DNA of 20,284 bases from a virus, in the IMG/VR virus record IMGVR_UViG_3300025131_000556, positions 1 through 20,284 of that record; one strand, given 5' to 3'. This document shows positions 8,175 to 17,129 of the stretch, one piece after another; position 1 is the stretch's first letter; each line of letters starts with the position of its first letter. A program made the translations under genes and the position numbers. The notes below the pieces were generated by a model. It saw only the letters and a program-made list of their open reading frames with translations, made no database searches and was not told the DNA's origin.

Positions 8175-9756
8175 ATTCTATATTTACAGTAGCATTATTT
8201 AGTTGGATAATCTCATTAAAGTCCGTTGTAATATCGTCCTCTATATTATCCACAGTTGAATATCTTACCTCTTTCAAAGAGGAGAATATCTCTCTATTTA
8301 ACTCTCCTAAAACTAGGGTTTTTCCAAAATCCATATTGTTTACATCAAAGAAAGATTTAACAATCCTCATAATTTTTTGTTTAATTACTTCTTCAATTGC
8401 GCGAAGCTCTTTATCAACTCTAGATGTGATTACTAAATCTACAGTCCTTATTACTCCATCTACAATTACAATATCATCAGTAACCATTCTTAATGGATCA
8501 ATATCATCTAAAAGTTCTTTTTTGTATGTGGGAGAAGCTTTTTGTAGTTGTAGGTCTGATGCTTTCTCTAAGGTATAGATATCAATAACATTCCCCGAAC
8601 TGTAAGCCTTTCTAGTAGCAGCTAAAGCCTTACCAGTCTTTCCAGTAGTACTAACAAACCTATTACAAAAAGAAGTATAATCTTCTAATGTTACTAGCCT
8701 ATTTATCTGCTTAAATGCTAATGGTCCGTATTTTTTAGCGTGTTCTAGGGTTTCTGCGTCTGCGCCGCCCGTAGCCATAGAAATGTTTTCTACTATACCG
8801 CTATCAGGACCAATAGTAATAGGAACATTTATAACCTCACTTTTAATATTCCCCCTAGTTCCTCCGCCCACTCGATAATTCACAAAATACTTAGCCCCTG
8901 TTGGGGGCGAGTTCGCCGCTACCCCATCCCCAAATACGATAGTAGCCCCATGAGTATCATCGTACACTATTTGATATTTATTTGTTCCAGAAGTGCTATC
9001 AAAATATAAATTCTCTACATAATCCCAAGAGCCGACAATAGACTCATCTAAAGAAGAAACATAAACATTAACACTACCCTCAATTACAGGACTTTTGTTA
9101 AGAGAAATTCGTTGCACAGTATCTAAGGAAGTAAACTCTCCTTCTTCTGTAATAAAAGCTCCCTCTAACAGAGCCAAATTAGTGTATACACTACTCAACA
9201 TATTATCAGATTCTGCAACATTTAAAGTAATTCCACTATCCTTCTCCATAGGATCTAGTGTTCCATTATTATCAACTTTATACAAGGTATAATTTACGGG
9301 GGTTCCGTCCTCTGGAGAAGTAATACTAAATACTCTTTTACCCGCTGGGATAGTAATATTTGATGCGTCATAAGAAGGTACACCATCAAAAGTTAGCTTG
9401 GCTGTTGCTGCCGCTGCTGCGGGGCCCAACATTCTAATCCCAATAAGCTCTAATAACTTCTTAACACTTGTACGCTTCTTTGCTGTTTTTAAATAATTCT
9501 CATTGGCAAGCATATCGGATTTTAAGGAAACTACTGCGCCCATATAGGCAACCAGCTCAATCAGCATTACACCTAAATCAGACTCTTGAAAATTATTGTA
9601 GTCTAGCGGATATACTGCCTTAATATAATTTATTAAGCTATCTCTAAGATCTAAGAAATCTGATCCCGCAAAATTAATAAACTCCTCTTTTTTACTATCA
9701 GGAATACTAAAAACTTTCAGGAAATCAGACTTAACTTCTCCAGTAAAACCAGTCAT
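8167..9756 (-). CDS. Baseplate wedge protein, J/gp6 family
   Basis: A 529-residue protein of the baseplate J-like/T4 gp6 family, which forms the inner ring of the baseplate and holds the wedges around the hub. Residues 56-112 show the usual N-terminal feature FQESDLGVMLIELVAYMG followed by a helical arm and LLELIGIRMLGP. The central domain has FGDG (275-278) and a glycine-rich strand. The diagnostic segment MATGGADAETLEHAKKYGP (327-345) is followed by RLVTLEDYTSFC (353-364), equivalent to the family's TGG-x-DAE and RAVT-x-x-DY motifs. The start overlaps the gp25 stop as ATGA, and GAGG lies about ten bases upstream. Order gp25, then J, then gpI is the conserved order of P2-like and T4-like baseplate clusters. 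Length is intermediate between P2 gpJ (about 300) and T4 gp6 (about 660). Confidence 0.92.
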   Translation of the reverse strand: MTGFTGEVKSDFLKVFSIPDSKKEEFINFAGSDFLDLRDSLINYIKAVYPLDYNNFQESDLGVMLIELVAYMGAVVSLKSDMLANENYLKTAKKRTSVKKLLELIGIRMLGPAAAAATAKLTFDGVPSYDASNITIPAGKRVFSITSPEDGTPVNYTLYKVDNNGTLDPMEKDSGITLNVAESDNMLSSVYTNLALLEGAFITEEGEFTSLDTVQRISLNKSPVIEGSVNVYVSSLDESIVGSWDYVENLYFDSTSGTNKYQIVYDDTHGATIVFGDGVAANSPPTGAKYFVNYRVGGGTRGNIKSEVINVPITIGPDSGIVENISMATGGADAETLEHAKKYGPLAFKQINRLVTLEDYTSFCNRFVSTTGKTGKALAATRKAYSSGNVIDIYTLEKASDLQLQKASPTYKKELLDDIDPLRMVTDDIVIVDGVIRTVDLVITSRVDKELRAIEEVIKQKIMRIVKSFFDVNNMDFGKTLVLGELNREIFSSLKEVRYSTVDNIEDDITTDFNEIIQLNNATVNIEYV

Positions 9757-10211
9757 GCTATTTTAACCTCAACATCAAAAATAAGATCTTCATACTCTTT
9801 TAGGGAAGCGATTAAGACTATTTTTAGTGCTTGTAATCCCTCGGCCCCATAATCATCTAACGGAAAAACACTAAGCTTGTTTAGTGTTACTTGGGGAGCA
9901 TAATTAGAAACAGCACTAATAATCTCCTCTTTAATCTCCCTAAAGAGAAAAGAGTCCATTGGTTGGAATAAAAATCTCTTTAAGTTTGCACCATAGTTGG
10001 GCAGCATAATTCGCTCGCCGCGCTCAGTAGCTAATAATTGGTGTAAGTTCTTTTTGGCTAGTTCAATTCCCGACTGTTTAGCAAAATAACCCCCCTCAGT
10101 CTGTTTGCCTATAGGGAAAGCTAAACCATATCTCTTGGCCCAACCTTTTCTCTCTACATCAAACCTTTCTGGTTTTTCTGATAAAACTCCGTAAATAGAT
10201 ACTTCACTCAT
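9753..10211 (-). CDS. Baseplate wedge protein gp25/gpW family
   Basis: A 152-residue protein matching the gp25-like/gpW baseplate family. The core is at residues 44-82: FAKQSGIELAKKNLHQLLAT, then ERGERIMLPNYGANLKRFLF, corresponding to the family's GERxxxPxFG-x(n)-LF segment. The C-terminal half has helices and strands ending in a beta hairpin (LQALKIVLIASLK, then a final strand ending VEVKIA). The protein locks the sheath to the wedge and nucleates sheath assembly; despite old names it is not an active lysozyme. An extension of about 40 residues precedes the core. It begins at a TAATG overlap with the preceding gene, has no recognisable Shine-Dalgarno, and ends in an ATGA overlap with the J gene, indicating tight translational coupling. 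Confidence 0.93.
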   Translation of the reverse strand: MSEVSIYGVLSEKPERFDVERKGWAKRYGLAFPIGKQTEGGYFAKQSGIELAKKNLHQLLATERGERIMLPNYGANLKRFLFQPMDSFLFREIKEEIISAVSNYAPQVTLNKLSVFPLDDYGAEGLQALKIVLIASLKEYEDLIFDVEVKIA

Positions 10212-13045
10212 TATGTTTGAATATTTTTAAAGAATATTGATTGTGCATCAAAATTCTTTTTAGCCTCCTCTATAGTTAGGGCTTTTCCGTAAATTTTAAA
10301 ACTTCCTAGGTGCCCCTCCAAGCCACTTCTTGTGCCTTGATTAGTTCCCATAAAACCACCATCATATCGCATACCGTCAGTATACCCACTTCCTAAAATC
10401 CAAGGAGTAAAATAAGAAGTTAGTTTTGGTCCATGCTGTAAAGGAGACACCCTACCCATGTTTGAAGAGTTGTAATTAAAACTATTTTCCTTCACAAAAG
10501 TTGGTAAGGATGGGGGAGTAAAGGCCCCATTTCCAAATGTTTGGGGTATAGATGAGGTTGTTAACAACTCTCCATCACATGCTATCCGTACTTCATTCTT
10601 TGGAACATCAACAGAAACATTAATATGCACAAAATTAGAAGAAGTATCAGCTAAACTAGCCCCATTAACTGTTTTCTGTATATCAACTGCACATTTATAA
10701 AATCCTGGATCAGCAGCACAATTAACTATATCAGTTGTGTTATTAATAAAAACCACATCGCAAGTGTTTACAGATTGAGTAGGAGCAATATAGAAATTAA
10801 TTCCGTTGTCTGGGTGATTATCGGCAATATCAGTACTTGAATTTAATCCAGATACTATGGACCTGTCAGTAGTAAATCCCATAACAAAACCCTTTGTAAC
10901 ATCTGATCTATCAGAATATGGCATTCTTTCTGGGTTTGTTACTTCATAATCCCCTCCAGTGTTTTCACATCCTAAAATAATCTTGTGAAATTGTGGGGTT
11001 CCAGTAAAATCCCAGCCCGCAACAGTACTAGCAGAACCTATTTCGGGTACATGGGTCCAAAAATCAAAAGAGAACCCCGTATCTGCATAAGTTAAATCAT
11101 TAATTTCTTTAATATCGGGTAATTTTACATAGCTTCCTACCGAAGAGAACGAAGAAGTTGTAGAATCATACCCTCCGCCACCAATTCCCCTTAGATACGG
11201 TATCCCCAGCCCAGAAACAATAGTACTTTCTGAAGACTCCCCTACTAATTGAGCATTTCCGTATAAATTATCCGTAGCACAGTTCAATACTTGATATGTT
11301 GGTGACCCAGGATTACTTAAAACATTGGATTCTAAGAAATTATAAACAAATAATAGGTCTTCAGAAGTAATATGGTCATTTAGGCTCAATATTTGGGTTC
11401 CGTCAGACACCTCTGTAGTGCTTGAATCTAAAGTAACGATCCCTCCCCGCCCAATCTTAGGGACTAGTAAATAATCGAAGGTATTCGCCTCATTTACCTC
11501 CTTAGGAACCACAAATTTAGGTACATGGGGCAGCACTACCCCAGACACCTCTCCAGCAACGAAGGATATTTTTTGCTGTTTTCCTAAAGAAACAGGTAAA
11601 TTTAACTCCTGAAGATAACCAAAATCATTTATTGGAATTTCCCCAGGAGCGTATAAAGTTTCGTCGGCAAAAACCCTAGGAGCAACTACAGCAACCTCAA
11701 TCTGTTTCTTTCTTCTATTTATTTTACTTTGATATAGGGCAATATTTGAATATAAACTTTGCCTTTTATTAACCACAATAGCGGAGTGCGTACCCTCCTC
11801 ATCAATAAGATCAGTTAGCTCCCCAGATAAATCATAAATGTGCTTATTCTTTTGTTGAATTATAGTTTGTAAAAAATGATCCTTATCATAATAGGGTATC
11901 AAAGTATTAGAATCACCAATTTGATTAGGATCAAATATCGTATCTATAAATCTATCTAAAATACTCTTGGAAATTGCAGTTCCTTTACCACCTAAATTAG
12001 GATCATACTCAAACAACCACTCTAAACCCTCATCTGGGATAGCGAGGGGGTGTTCAGCGGAAACACTAATACCTCTAGAATTTAGTAAATAATCATAATA
12101 CAACCCATCAACACTAAGAATAAATTGTCCTTTTTTAGATTTGGGGGGTCCGTAAACCAAATCAAAAATTTTGTTATTTTCGTCTGGGTAAACTACCTCC
12201 CAAATACCCCCAGACCTTTCACAAGCTTCCCTAGTGGGGAAATTCTCACCCAAAGAACAACGACCTTCGCTACCCTCTAAAAGAAGAAATCCTGATGCTC
12301 TCAAAAACGATTTAATCTCCTCTTTTATTTCCTCATTAAACAGCACTGAATTATCAATAGCATCTAAATCTAATACTGGTTCTGGGGCTAAACCCTGCTC
12401 ACGATCAGATAGGGTTTTTCCAATAACGCTTAATGCAGCATTAGCCTGCTCTATAAAAGCCATAGCGCCAGCTACTGCGGCCTTCTTGTCCGCATAATTA
12501 TTAAGAACTTCTTGAGCCGTTGTAGGTAAATCATTTGGGTCAAAATCTATCCCAGCCTTTAAATCAGAACTATTTCCTCCAGCAAATTTTTGTTGCCCCA
12601 ACCACGAATCAAAACAATCTTTCATCTGATCAATCTGATCACCGATTGATTGAATATTAGCCCAAACAGCAGACCCAAAAGCAAACGCCCCAACCAACCC
12701 CTTTAATCCAGCTAAAAAAGTAGACTCATCTTTATCTAATCCATTTCTAGACGCAGAAGAGATAAATTTTAACTTTCCTGTAACAGTATCAAACTCAATT
12801 ATCCCACTATCTAAAAATATAGCTTTAATGGCATCAGCAACTGCTTGATCAGCAGCAGCTTTAGCATCAGAAATAACATCACTCATTCCCCCAAGAATAC
12901 TTGAAGGTAATATTGCTGCGAGGGCACCAGTAGCTAATCCCATAACGCAGTTTGGGATACCAAACCCCATTTGGAGAGAATCCATAATTCCTCCGCCGCC
13001 CTCACCTAAAACTGCTGCCGCTTTTTCTAAATCAAACTTTGCCAT
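10211..13045 (-). CDS. Baseplate-cluster protein of unknown role with LamG-like C-terminal half
   Basis: A 944-residue protein I cannot assign to a named family. The N-terminus has a hydrophobic, glycine/alanine-rich stretch (about 27-75) including GLATGALAAILPSSILGG, and another hydrophobic helix near 110-130; neither looks like a signal peptide. Residues 263-282 hold a small cysteine motif, C263 to C275 then GGIW. The C-terminal about 300 residues look like a concanavalin/LamG-type jelly roll: FSFDFWTHVPE near 658-668, then strands around HKIILGC, NFVHINVSVD and VRIACDGELL, closing with GHLGSFKIYGKALTIEEAKKNF. That ending is characteristic of LamG-like domains, which often bind sugars. It sits between the spike and gp25 genes, where many phages have only small genes. 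A structural, possibly ligand-binding, baseplate component is the best guess. The start is one base after the spike stop. Confidence 0.7.
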   Translation of the reverse strand: MAKFDLEKAAAVLGEGGGGIMDSLQMGFGIPNCVMGLATGALAAILPSSILGGMSDVISDAKAAADQAVADAIKAIFLDSGIIEFDTVTGKLKFISSASRNGLDKDESTFLAGLKGLVGAFAFGSAVWANIQSIGDQIDQMKDCFDSWLGQQKFAGGNSSDLKAGIDFDPNDLPTTAQEVLNNYADKKAAVAGAMAFIEQANAALSVIGKTLSDREQGLAPEPVLDLDAIDNSVLFNEEIKEEIKSFLRASGFLLLEGSEGRCSLGENFPTREACERSGGIWEVVYPDENNKIFDLVYGPPKSKKGQFILSVDGLYYDYLLNSRGISVSAEHPLAIPDEGLEWLFEYDPNLGGKGTAISKSILDRFIDTIFDPNQIGDSNTLIPYYDKDHFLQTIIQQKNKHIYDLSGELTDLIDEEGTHSAIVVNKRQSLYSNIALYQSKINRRKKQIEVAVVAPRVFADETLYAPGEIPINDFGYLQELNLPVSLGKQQKISFVAGEVSGVVLPHVPKFVVPKEVNEANTFDYLLVPKIGRGGIVTLDSSTTEVSDGTQILSLNDHITSEDLLFVYNFLESNVLSNPGSPTYQVLNCATDNLYGNAQLVGESSESTIVSGLGIPYLRGIGGGGYDSTTSSFSSVGSYVKLPDIKEINDLTYADTGFSFDFWTHVPEIGSASTVAGWDFTGTPQFHKIILGCENTGGDYEVTNPERMPYSDRSDVTKGFVMGFTTDRSIVSGLNSSTDIADNHPDNGINFYIAPTQSVNTCDVVFINNTTDIVNCAADPGFYKCAVDIQKTVNGASLADTSSNFVHINVSVDVPKNEVRIACDGELLTTSSIPQTFGNGAFTPPSLPTFVKENSFNYNSSNMGRVSPLQHGPKLTSYFTPWILGSGYTDGMRYDGGFMGTNQGTRSGLEGHLGSFKIYGKALTIEEAKKNFDAQSIFFKNIQT
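12200..12259 (-). other. Small two-cysteine motif (C-x11-C-x4-GG-x-W)
   Basis: Encodes residues 263-282 of the 944-residue protein: CSLGENFPTREACERSGGIW. This resembles short cysteine motifs of the C...F/Y-T...C...GG-x-W type that I recall from phage structural proteins. Function unknown; it may be a small disulfide or metal-stabilised loop. Confidence 0.5.
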
Positions 13046-13046
13046 A

Positions 13047-14126
13047 TTAGTTTAAATCAATCCTTGTTCCATCTATGTCAACATTCCCTTCTGCCGTAGC
13101 TAGAATATTTCCCCCAGCATCTATATCTACATCAGAAGTATCACTAGCTATAGTAAGTTTATTCCTAGATGTTAATTGCATAGTTCCCTCTGAACGAACT
13201 CTAATATTACTACCTTCCCCCTCAGAGGTAACATTAATAGTCCCTTCGTCCCCGTGAGAGGTAATATTAATGTTACCGTCTGGGGCTCGTACATCTATAT
13301 TTACATCATTATATTGACTGTAAATATTAATATTCCCCCAAGCGTCACCAGACTTTAGCTGTTCTAATGCCTGTAGATGGGGGCCCCCAGCATTATTTGT
13401 TCCCCCAATACGAACCTCGTCTGGATTTTTATGTGATCCAGTAGAGGTATTAGCAATGTTAATCTCTTTTCCATCTACAACCCTAAGATCAATAGACCCC
13501 TCATGACTAGTAGTTCTGGCAGGCCCCAAACACTCTGCTTCAATCATTCTTGCAGCTTCTCCGCGCCCCTTATGTCCTTTTGTAGAAATTTTAATATAAT
13601 CCCCATGCTCATTTCTTAAAATAATAGAGTCTATATGATCACTATCATTTAGAGTTAATATTTTTCCTCTGGGGGATCTTAGTCTAAGCTGAATATTTTC
13701 AAAGTCCTTATTTCTAGAATCGGATAATGTAATCTTATTTCCTAATGGAGACTTCCACACATATCTATCAGGAACCCCTGCGGCCTTAAACATTAGTGCG
13801 TCTGGAAATATATGTCCCTTTCTAGGGGCATCAAGATTATCTGCGGTTGGTCCGTCTTCAAAACCCCCCTCAGAAAGAGCAGCAATCTTAGGCACCCTCC
13901 AAATTGTATTTAAGTAAAACCACTCTGAAGAGTTTGTTGGCTGAACAATTAATACTTCATCGTGTTCTTCTGGCATAGCAACAATTCCGTGCGTAGGAGA
14001 GCCTCCATACGGAGAAGTATAGTTTACAGGGATACTTTCATACGGAGAACCCACATCTGCAGTGGTTACATAAAAAACCCCCCTAATATCTGGGGGCATA
14101 GCAACTGTTCCTGTTAGTATTTTCAT
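13047..14126 (-). CDS. Baseplate spike protein (gp5/gpV/VgrG-like) with beta-helix tip
   Basis: A 359-residue protein. The first about 80 residues look like the OB-fold found at the base of membrane-piercing spikes, with HGIVAMPEEHDEVLIV (46-61) followed by EWFYLNTIWR. The middle (about 120-185) has short beta repeats such as KSPLGNKITLSDS and RSPRGKILTLNDS, common in the spikes of contractile tails. From about residue 259 the sequence is a near-perfect alternating polar/hydrophobic beta-helix: INIYSQYNDVNIDV, INITSHGDEGTINVTSEG, MQLTSRNKLTIAS, DVDIDAGGN, NVDIDGTRIDLN. These proteins trimerise on the hub and puncture the cell envelope. Unlike T4 gp5 there is no lysozyme domain between the OB-fold and the helix, and I see no obvious His-x-His metal-binding tip motif at the C-terminus, which simply ends IDLN. 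Its start has AGGA eleven bases upstream. Confidence 0.88.
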   Translation of the reverse strand: MKILTGTVAMPPDIRGVFYVTTADVGSPYESIPVNYTSPYGGSPTHGIVAMPEEHDEVLIVQPTNSSEWFYLNTIWRVPKIAALSEGGFEDGPTADNLDAPRKGHIFPDALMFKAAGVPDRYVWKSPLGNKITLSDSRNKDFENIQLRLRSPRGKILTLNDSDHIDSIILRNEHGDYIKISTKGHKGRGEAARMIEAECLGPARTTSHEGSIDLRVVDGKEINIANTSTGSHKNPDEVRIGGTNNAGGPHLQALEQLKSGDAWGNINIYSQYNDVNIDVRAPDGNINITSHGDEGTINVTSEGEGSNIRVRSEGTMQLTSRNKLTIASDTSDVDIDAGGNILATAEGNVDIDGTRIDLN

Positions 14127-14144
14127 GTGGAATCCAATCCTGTT

Positions 14145-16820
14145 TCAGTAAATAGCAGCATTGGTCTGATTCTGCTGCTGATCTGGGGGCGCGTTCACAA
14201 GAGGGGCCACTAAATCAGGTATTGATAATTTCGCAAGAGAAAAATTAGACACTACCTCAGAAGAAGACATCGTATGCTTAAAACCTATTATAGAATATAA
14301 TCCACTATAAAGAGATTTTGTGTCAGGAATATCAGAGGATATTCCAGCAAACGGAAGACCAGCAGGCTCTTTTACAAAAAGCAAGGCGGGTTTTCCTAAT
14401 AAATTAGTTCCCCTAGACAAATGAAACATAGGTAAAGTTTTTATAGATACTATCCAGCTCTGTTTATACATGCTCTTAAATATTCTATTACTGTGGGTAA
14501 TCGGATCTAAACCATCAATTTCCTCTAAAACTATCATTGTTTTTGGATAAGTTTTTGCTATATTTTTATATGCCACAATAAGCAGATTTAATGTTTTCTT
14601 AGCCTCTTCCTCTTCTAAACTAAATTTAGCCCCAAAAACTTTTTGGGCTTCAAGAAGATCATCACCAGTAAGGGTTCCAGCAGCAACATCAACATGAATA
14701 AATTTTAGTAAATCTGTAATATTAACTTTGGATAATAATCCAGTAGAAACCTCTTCTGCCAAGGGGGCGTATGCTGCCCTATTAGTCTGGTCGGTAACAT
14801 ATGCGGCACCCAACGCCCCCGTATAAAACCCCTTTAGATCGGCAGTCATTGATAACACATTAGAGTCTTCTGCGCCTAATTTAAAAACTGGGACTTGGTG
14901 TTCTGCCATTAAGTCTTCATCGAAATCGGTGCCTAGGGCCATATCATCTGGTAATTTATTTGTTCCTCCAAAAGGCCCAGCAGATTTAGACTTAAAATGA
15001 CTTGCTTCCCAAATAGCAGTATTATACTCCTCATTTAAAAACCTATCTATATCGTCTTCATACATAATCTCACTTAATATAGTTTTATGGTGGTCTGAGG
15101 CGGGTGATCCGTCAGCTAACCACCCCCCAGCGTGAAGTACCTTAGATATTAAATTTCCCGCACCAAAAACTAAGGCGGGAGAATGCCTAGTTTTTATTAT
15201 CCCTCGCTCCTCCCATAATTTTAATATCCTATAATCTGTTTCAAAATGTAGTTGTAAGTCTAAATTTTCCTTAGACTCTTTCTCCAACATATCTTTTAGG
15301 TCTACTAGTTTTTCCGAAACCTCCTTTAAAGTATTTGCATTAATAGTACACTGAAATGATGTCTGAAAGAAATCATTGGGGTCGGCGCTCTTCGAAGCTT
15401 CTTTAGCCCGACTAGTCCGCCTTTCAAGCTCGTTCGCCCAACCTTGAGTCCCAGGTTTAGCTCTGATACCCCTAGTACTAATTTTCTTGCTACTTAATAA
15501 TCGGTAAACCTCTTTATTAATCAGAGGATCCTTAGTTCTAAGAATATTATGCTCAGCGGGGCCTGCCGCAGCACCACCGGCTTTTTGAGTGTATACCGTG
15601 CCGCCGGAATAGTTATCAGAGAACATCAACCCATCCAGATTATTTAGATCAGGGGCGGGTTTTCTCCAAACAGCTTTAGAGCAAGTAATTCCTAATTCAG
15701 TAAAAAATCTATAATATGCATTTAATAATGACATACTTTTAACTATATCAACTGTCCAGGCCGCAGGACCAAAAGTAGGTTTAGGAAACCCAATCTTATT
15801 TTGTGCCGTCAAGTGGTTATTTAACTTTTTAATATAAGTTTTTCCTAAATTGGGCAATAAAACTATAACTTGTTTCCTGTCCACACAATCAGTAATCTTA
15901 TATAAATAATCCTGAATTAAAGATGCTATTATGGGATGAGGATTAATTAAATTTCCTTGTTCAGTAAGTAACTCAGATAACTCCCAAGAATTTTTATCCT
16001 CTCTAGTAGGCGCAGCCATTAGATCAAAATGATTAAATGGGATAGAGGCGGCACAAGTTTTTATTTTCTCTCGCTTTATTCCAAAATCAATAACTTTTCC
16101 AAGTTCGTTCTCTCTAGAAAATCCTGCTACACTAGCAACAAATTCCATAACAAGTTTTCTTGCCCCCTTTCCATCAAATTTAACATCAGCAGACAGAAGT
16201 ACGCATAAAGTTGGTTGACACCAAGAAGAAAGATCGTCCCCAACCCCATAAGCAATATAAAAACTGGGCCTGCTTTTAATATCAGACATAGCAGCCTCTT
16301 CTTCGGAGGTGTCTTCGGCTTCCACCTCCGAACCCCTCAAATCTTCTTCAACTTCTTCTTGTGCTTTTGCATCTGCTTCTGCTGCTACTCTAGCATCGTA
16401 CTCATCCCTGGTCGCAGAAGGATAATTTTTTTTCTCATCCTCCTCCATAATTTTCCATTGCTCGACCATATACGCAATGTTGTCCTCACGCTCATTGTCC
16501 AGTTGGGCCTTATAACCCTCATTTCTATATTCAGGAGGTAAAATTTCAGAAAACCTATTTCTAATAATACGCGCCTCAAAATTCTGGGCGGGATCAACAA
16601 CTTCCAAAATAATACTGAGCGACTTATCGGACTCCCCAGTATAATTAAAATTATGCTCTAACCTTAATAAGTTATGATTTTCACCAGCCCCAAAAATAAA
16701 AGTATCAGAAGAACCCGCCTCTTTTTTTGAAAACATACCTAGACTTCCCCCTGAGTCAAAAAGATCAGTAATTTTCTCTAAACTAAAAGAGGCAATAACT
16801 CCTGGTACGGGAACTTTCAT
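14145..16820 (-). CDS. Large baseplate hub protein (gp27/gpD-like)
   Basis: An 891-residue protein placed directly before the spike, where the hub gene is expected. The C-terminal part is the clearest: FHLSRGTNLLGKPALLF and then GLYSIIGFKHTMSSSEVVSNF (about 838-858), matching the SGxYxIxGxxHxIxxxxxxSxFxL closing strand pair of gpD/gp27-type hubs. The N-terminus (about 40-95) also has hub-like beta strands, such as LRLEHNFNY and SLSIILEVVD. Between them are large unrecognised domains. Residues about 107-180 form a charged insert, very rich in Glu and Asp (for example EEVEEDLRGSEVEAEDTSEE), probably a helical or flexible excursion. At 891 residues it is more than twice T4 gp27 (about 390). The ATG directly follows the stop of the gp53-like gene with no close Shine-Dalgarno. 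Hub identity rests on position and the C-terminal motif. Confidence 0.72.
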   Translation of the reverse strand: MKVPVPGVIASFSLEKITDLFDSGGSLGMFSKKEAGSSDTFIFGAGENHNLLRLEHNFNYTGESDKSLSIILEVVDPAQNFEARIIRNRFSEILPPEYRNEGYKAQLDNEREDNIAYMVEQWKIMEEDEKKNYPSATRDEYDARVAAEADAKAQEEVEEDLRGSEVEAEDTSEEEAAMSDIKSRPSFYIAYGVGDDLSSWCQPTLCVLLSADVKFDGKGARKLVMEFVASVAGFSRENELGKVIDFGIKREKIKTCAASIPFNHFDLMAAPTREDKNSWELSELLTEQGNLINPHPIIASLIQDYLYKITDCVDRKQVIVLLPNLGKTYIKKLNNHLTAQNKIGFPKPTFGPAAWTVDIVKSMSLLNAYYRFFTELGITCSKAVWRKPAPDLNNLDGLMFSDNYSGGTVYTQKAGGAAAGPAEHNILRTKDPLINKEVYRLLSSKKISTRGIRAKPGTQGWANELERRTSRAKEASKSADPNDFFQTSFQCTINANTLKEVSEKLVDLKDMLEKESKENLDLQLHFETDYRILKLWEERGIIKTRHSPALVFGAGNLISKVLHAGGWLADGSPASDHHKTILSEIMYEDDIDRFLNEEYNTAIWEASHFKSKSAGPFGGTNKLPDDMALGTDFDEDLMAEHQVPVFKLGAEDSNVLSMTADLKGFYTGALGAAYVTDQTNRAAYAPLAEEVSTGLLSKVNITDLLKFIHVDVAAGTLTGDDLLEAQKVFGAKFSLEEEEAKKTLNLLIVAYKNIAKTYPKTMIVLEEIDGLDPITHSNRIFKSMYKQSWIVSIKTLPMFHLSRGTNLLGKPALLFVKEPAGLPFAGISSDIPDTKSLYSGLYSIIGFKHTMSSSEVVSNFSLAKLSIPDLVAPLVNAPPDQQQNQTNAAIY

Positions 16821-17111
16821 TTATAACTTAGGTATTACTATCCTATCTCCTGTATTAAGCCCCTCAAAAGGGTCATCTAAATTATTAGCCTGTAAAATCA
16901 GCCACCATAAACTAGGAGTATCATAAAATAAATTAGATATCAAGTCTGGTCTGTGTTCATAACCAATAGGAATATAACCAACATCATAATTATAACGAGA
17001 ACCCAAAGTAACTAAATAATTTTCATGAGCAGGAGAAGTTACAGTAGTTACAATATTTTTTCCTTTATGATTAATAACCTCTGATCCAACAAAATATCTA
17101 TTTTTTCTCAT
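16821..17111 (-). CDS. Baseplate wedge protein gp53-like (LysM-like)
   Basis: A 96-residue protein. Its second half, RPDLISNLFYDTPSLWWLI (54-72) followed by NNLDDPFEGLNTGDRIVIP (76-94), matches the T4 gp53 baseplate family, whose core is a LysM-like fold (conserved LWWLI, DPF and a final GDxIxIP). In T4, gp53 clamps neighbouring wedges around the hub; in contractile injection systems the equivalent LysM domain is fused to the tube-initiator protein. Here it is a separate gene directly downstream of that tube-like gene. The preceding 18-base gap contains only a weak Shine-Dalgarno. T4 gp53 is about 196 residues, so this is a minimal version. Confidence 0.87.
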   Translation of the reverse strand: MRKNRYFVGSEVINHKGKNIVTTVTSPAHENYLVTLGSRYNYDVGYIPIGYEHRPDLISNLFYDTPSLWWLILQANNLDDPFEGLNTGDRIVIPKL

Positions 17112-17129
17112 AAGTAGTCTTTATATTTA

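Noticed and set aside
9753-10211. Reading gp25 as an active lysozyme
   Set aside because: The family is historically called lysozyme-like, but known members are structural baseplate proteins and no catalytic Glu/Asp pair in a lysozyme context is evident.
16215-16541. Plus-strand open frame of 108 codons
   Set aside because: It is the complement of the acidic Glu-rich insert of the hub gene; its Cys/Phe/Ser-rich product is an artefact of that composition.
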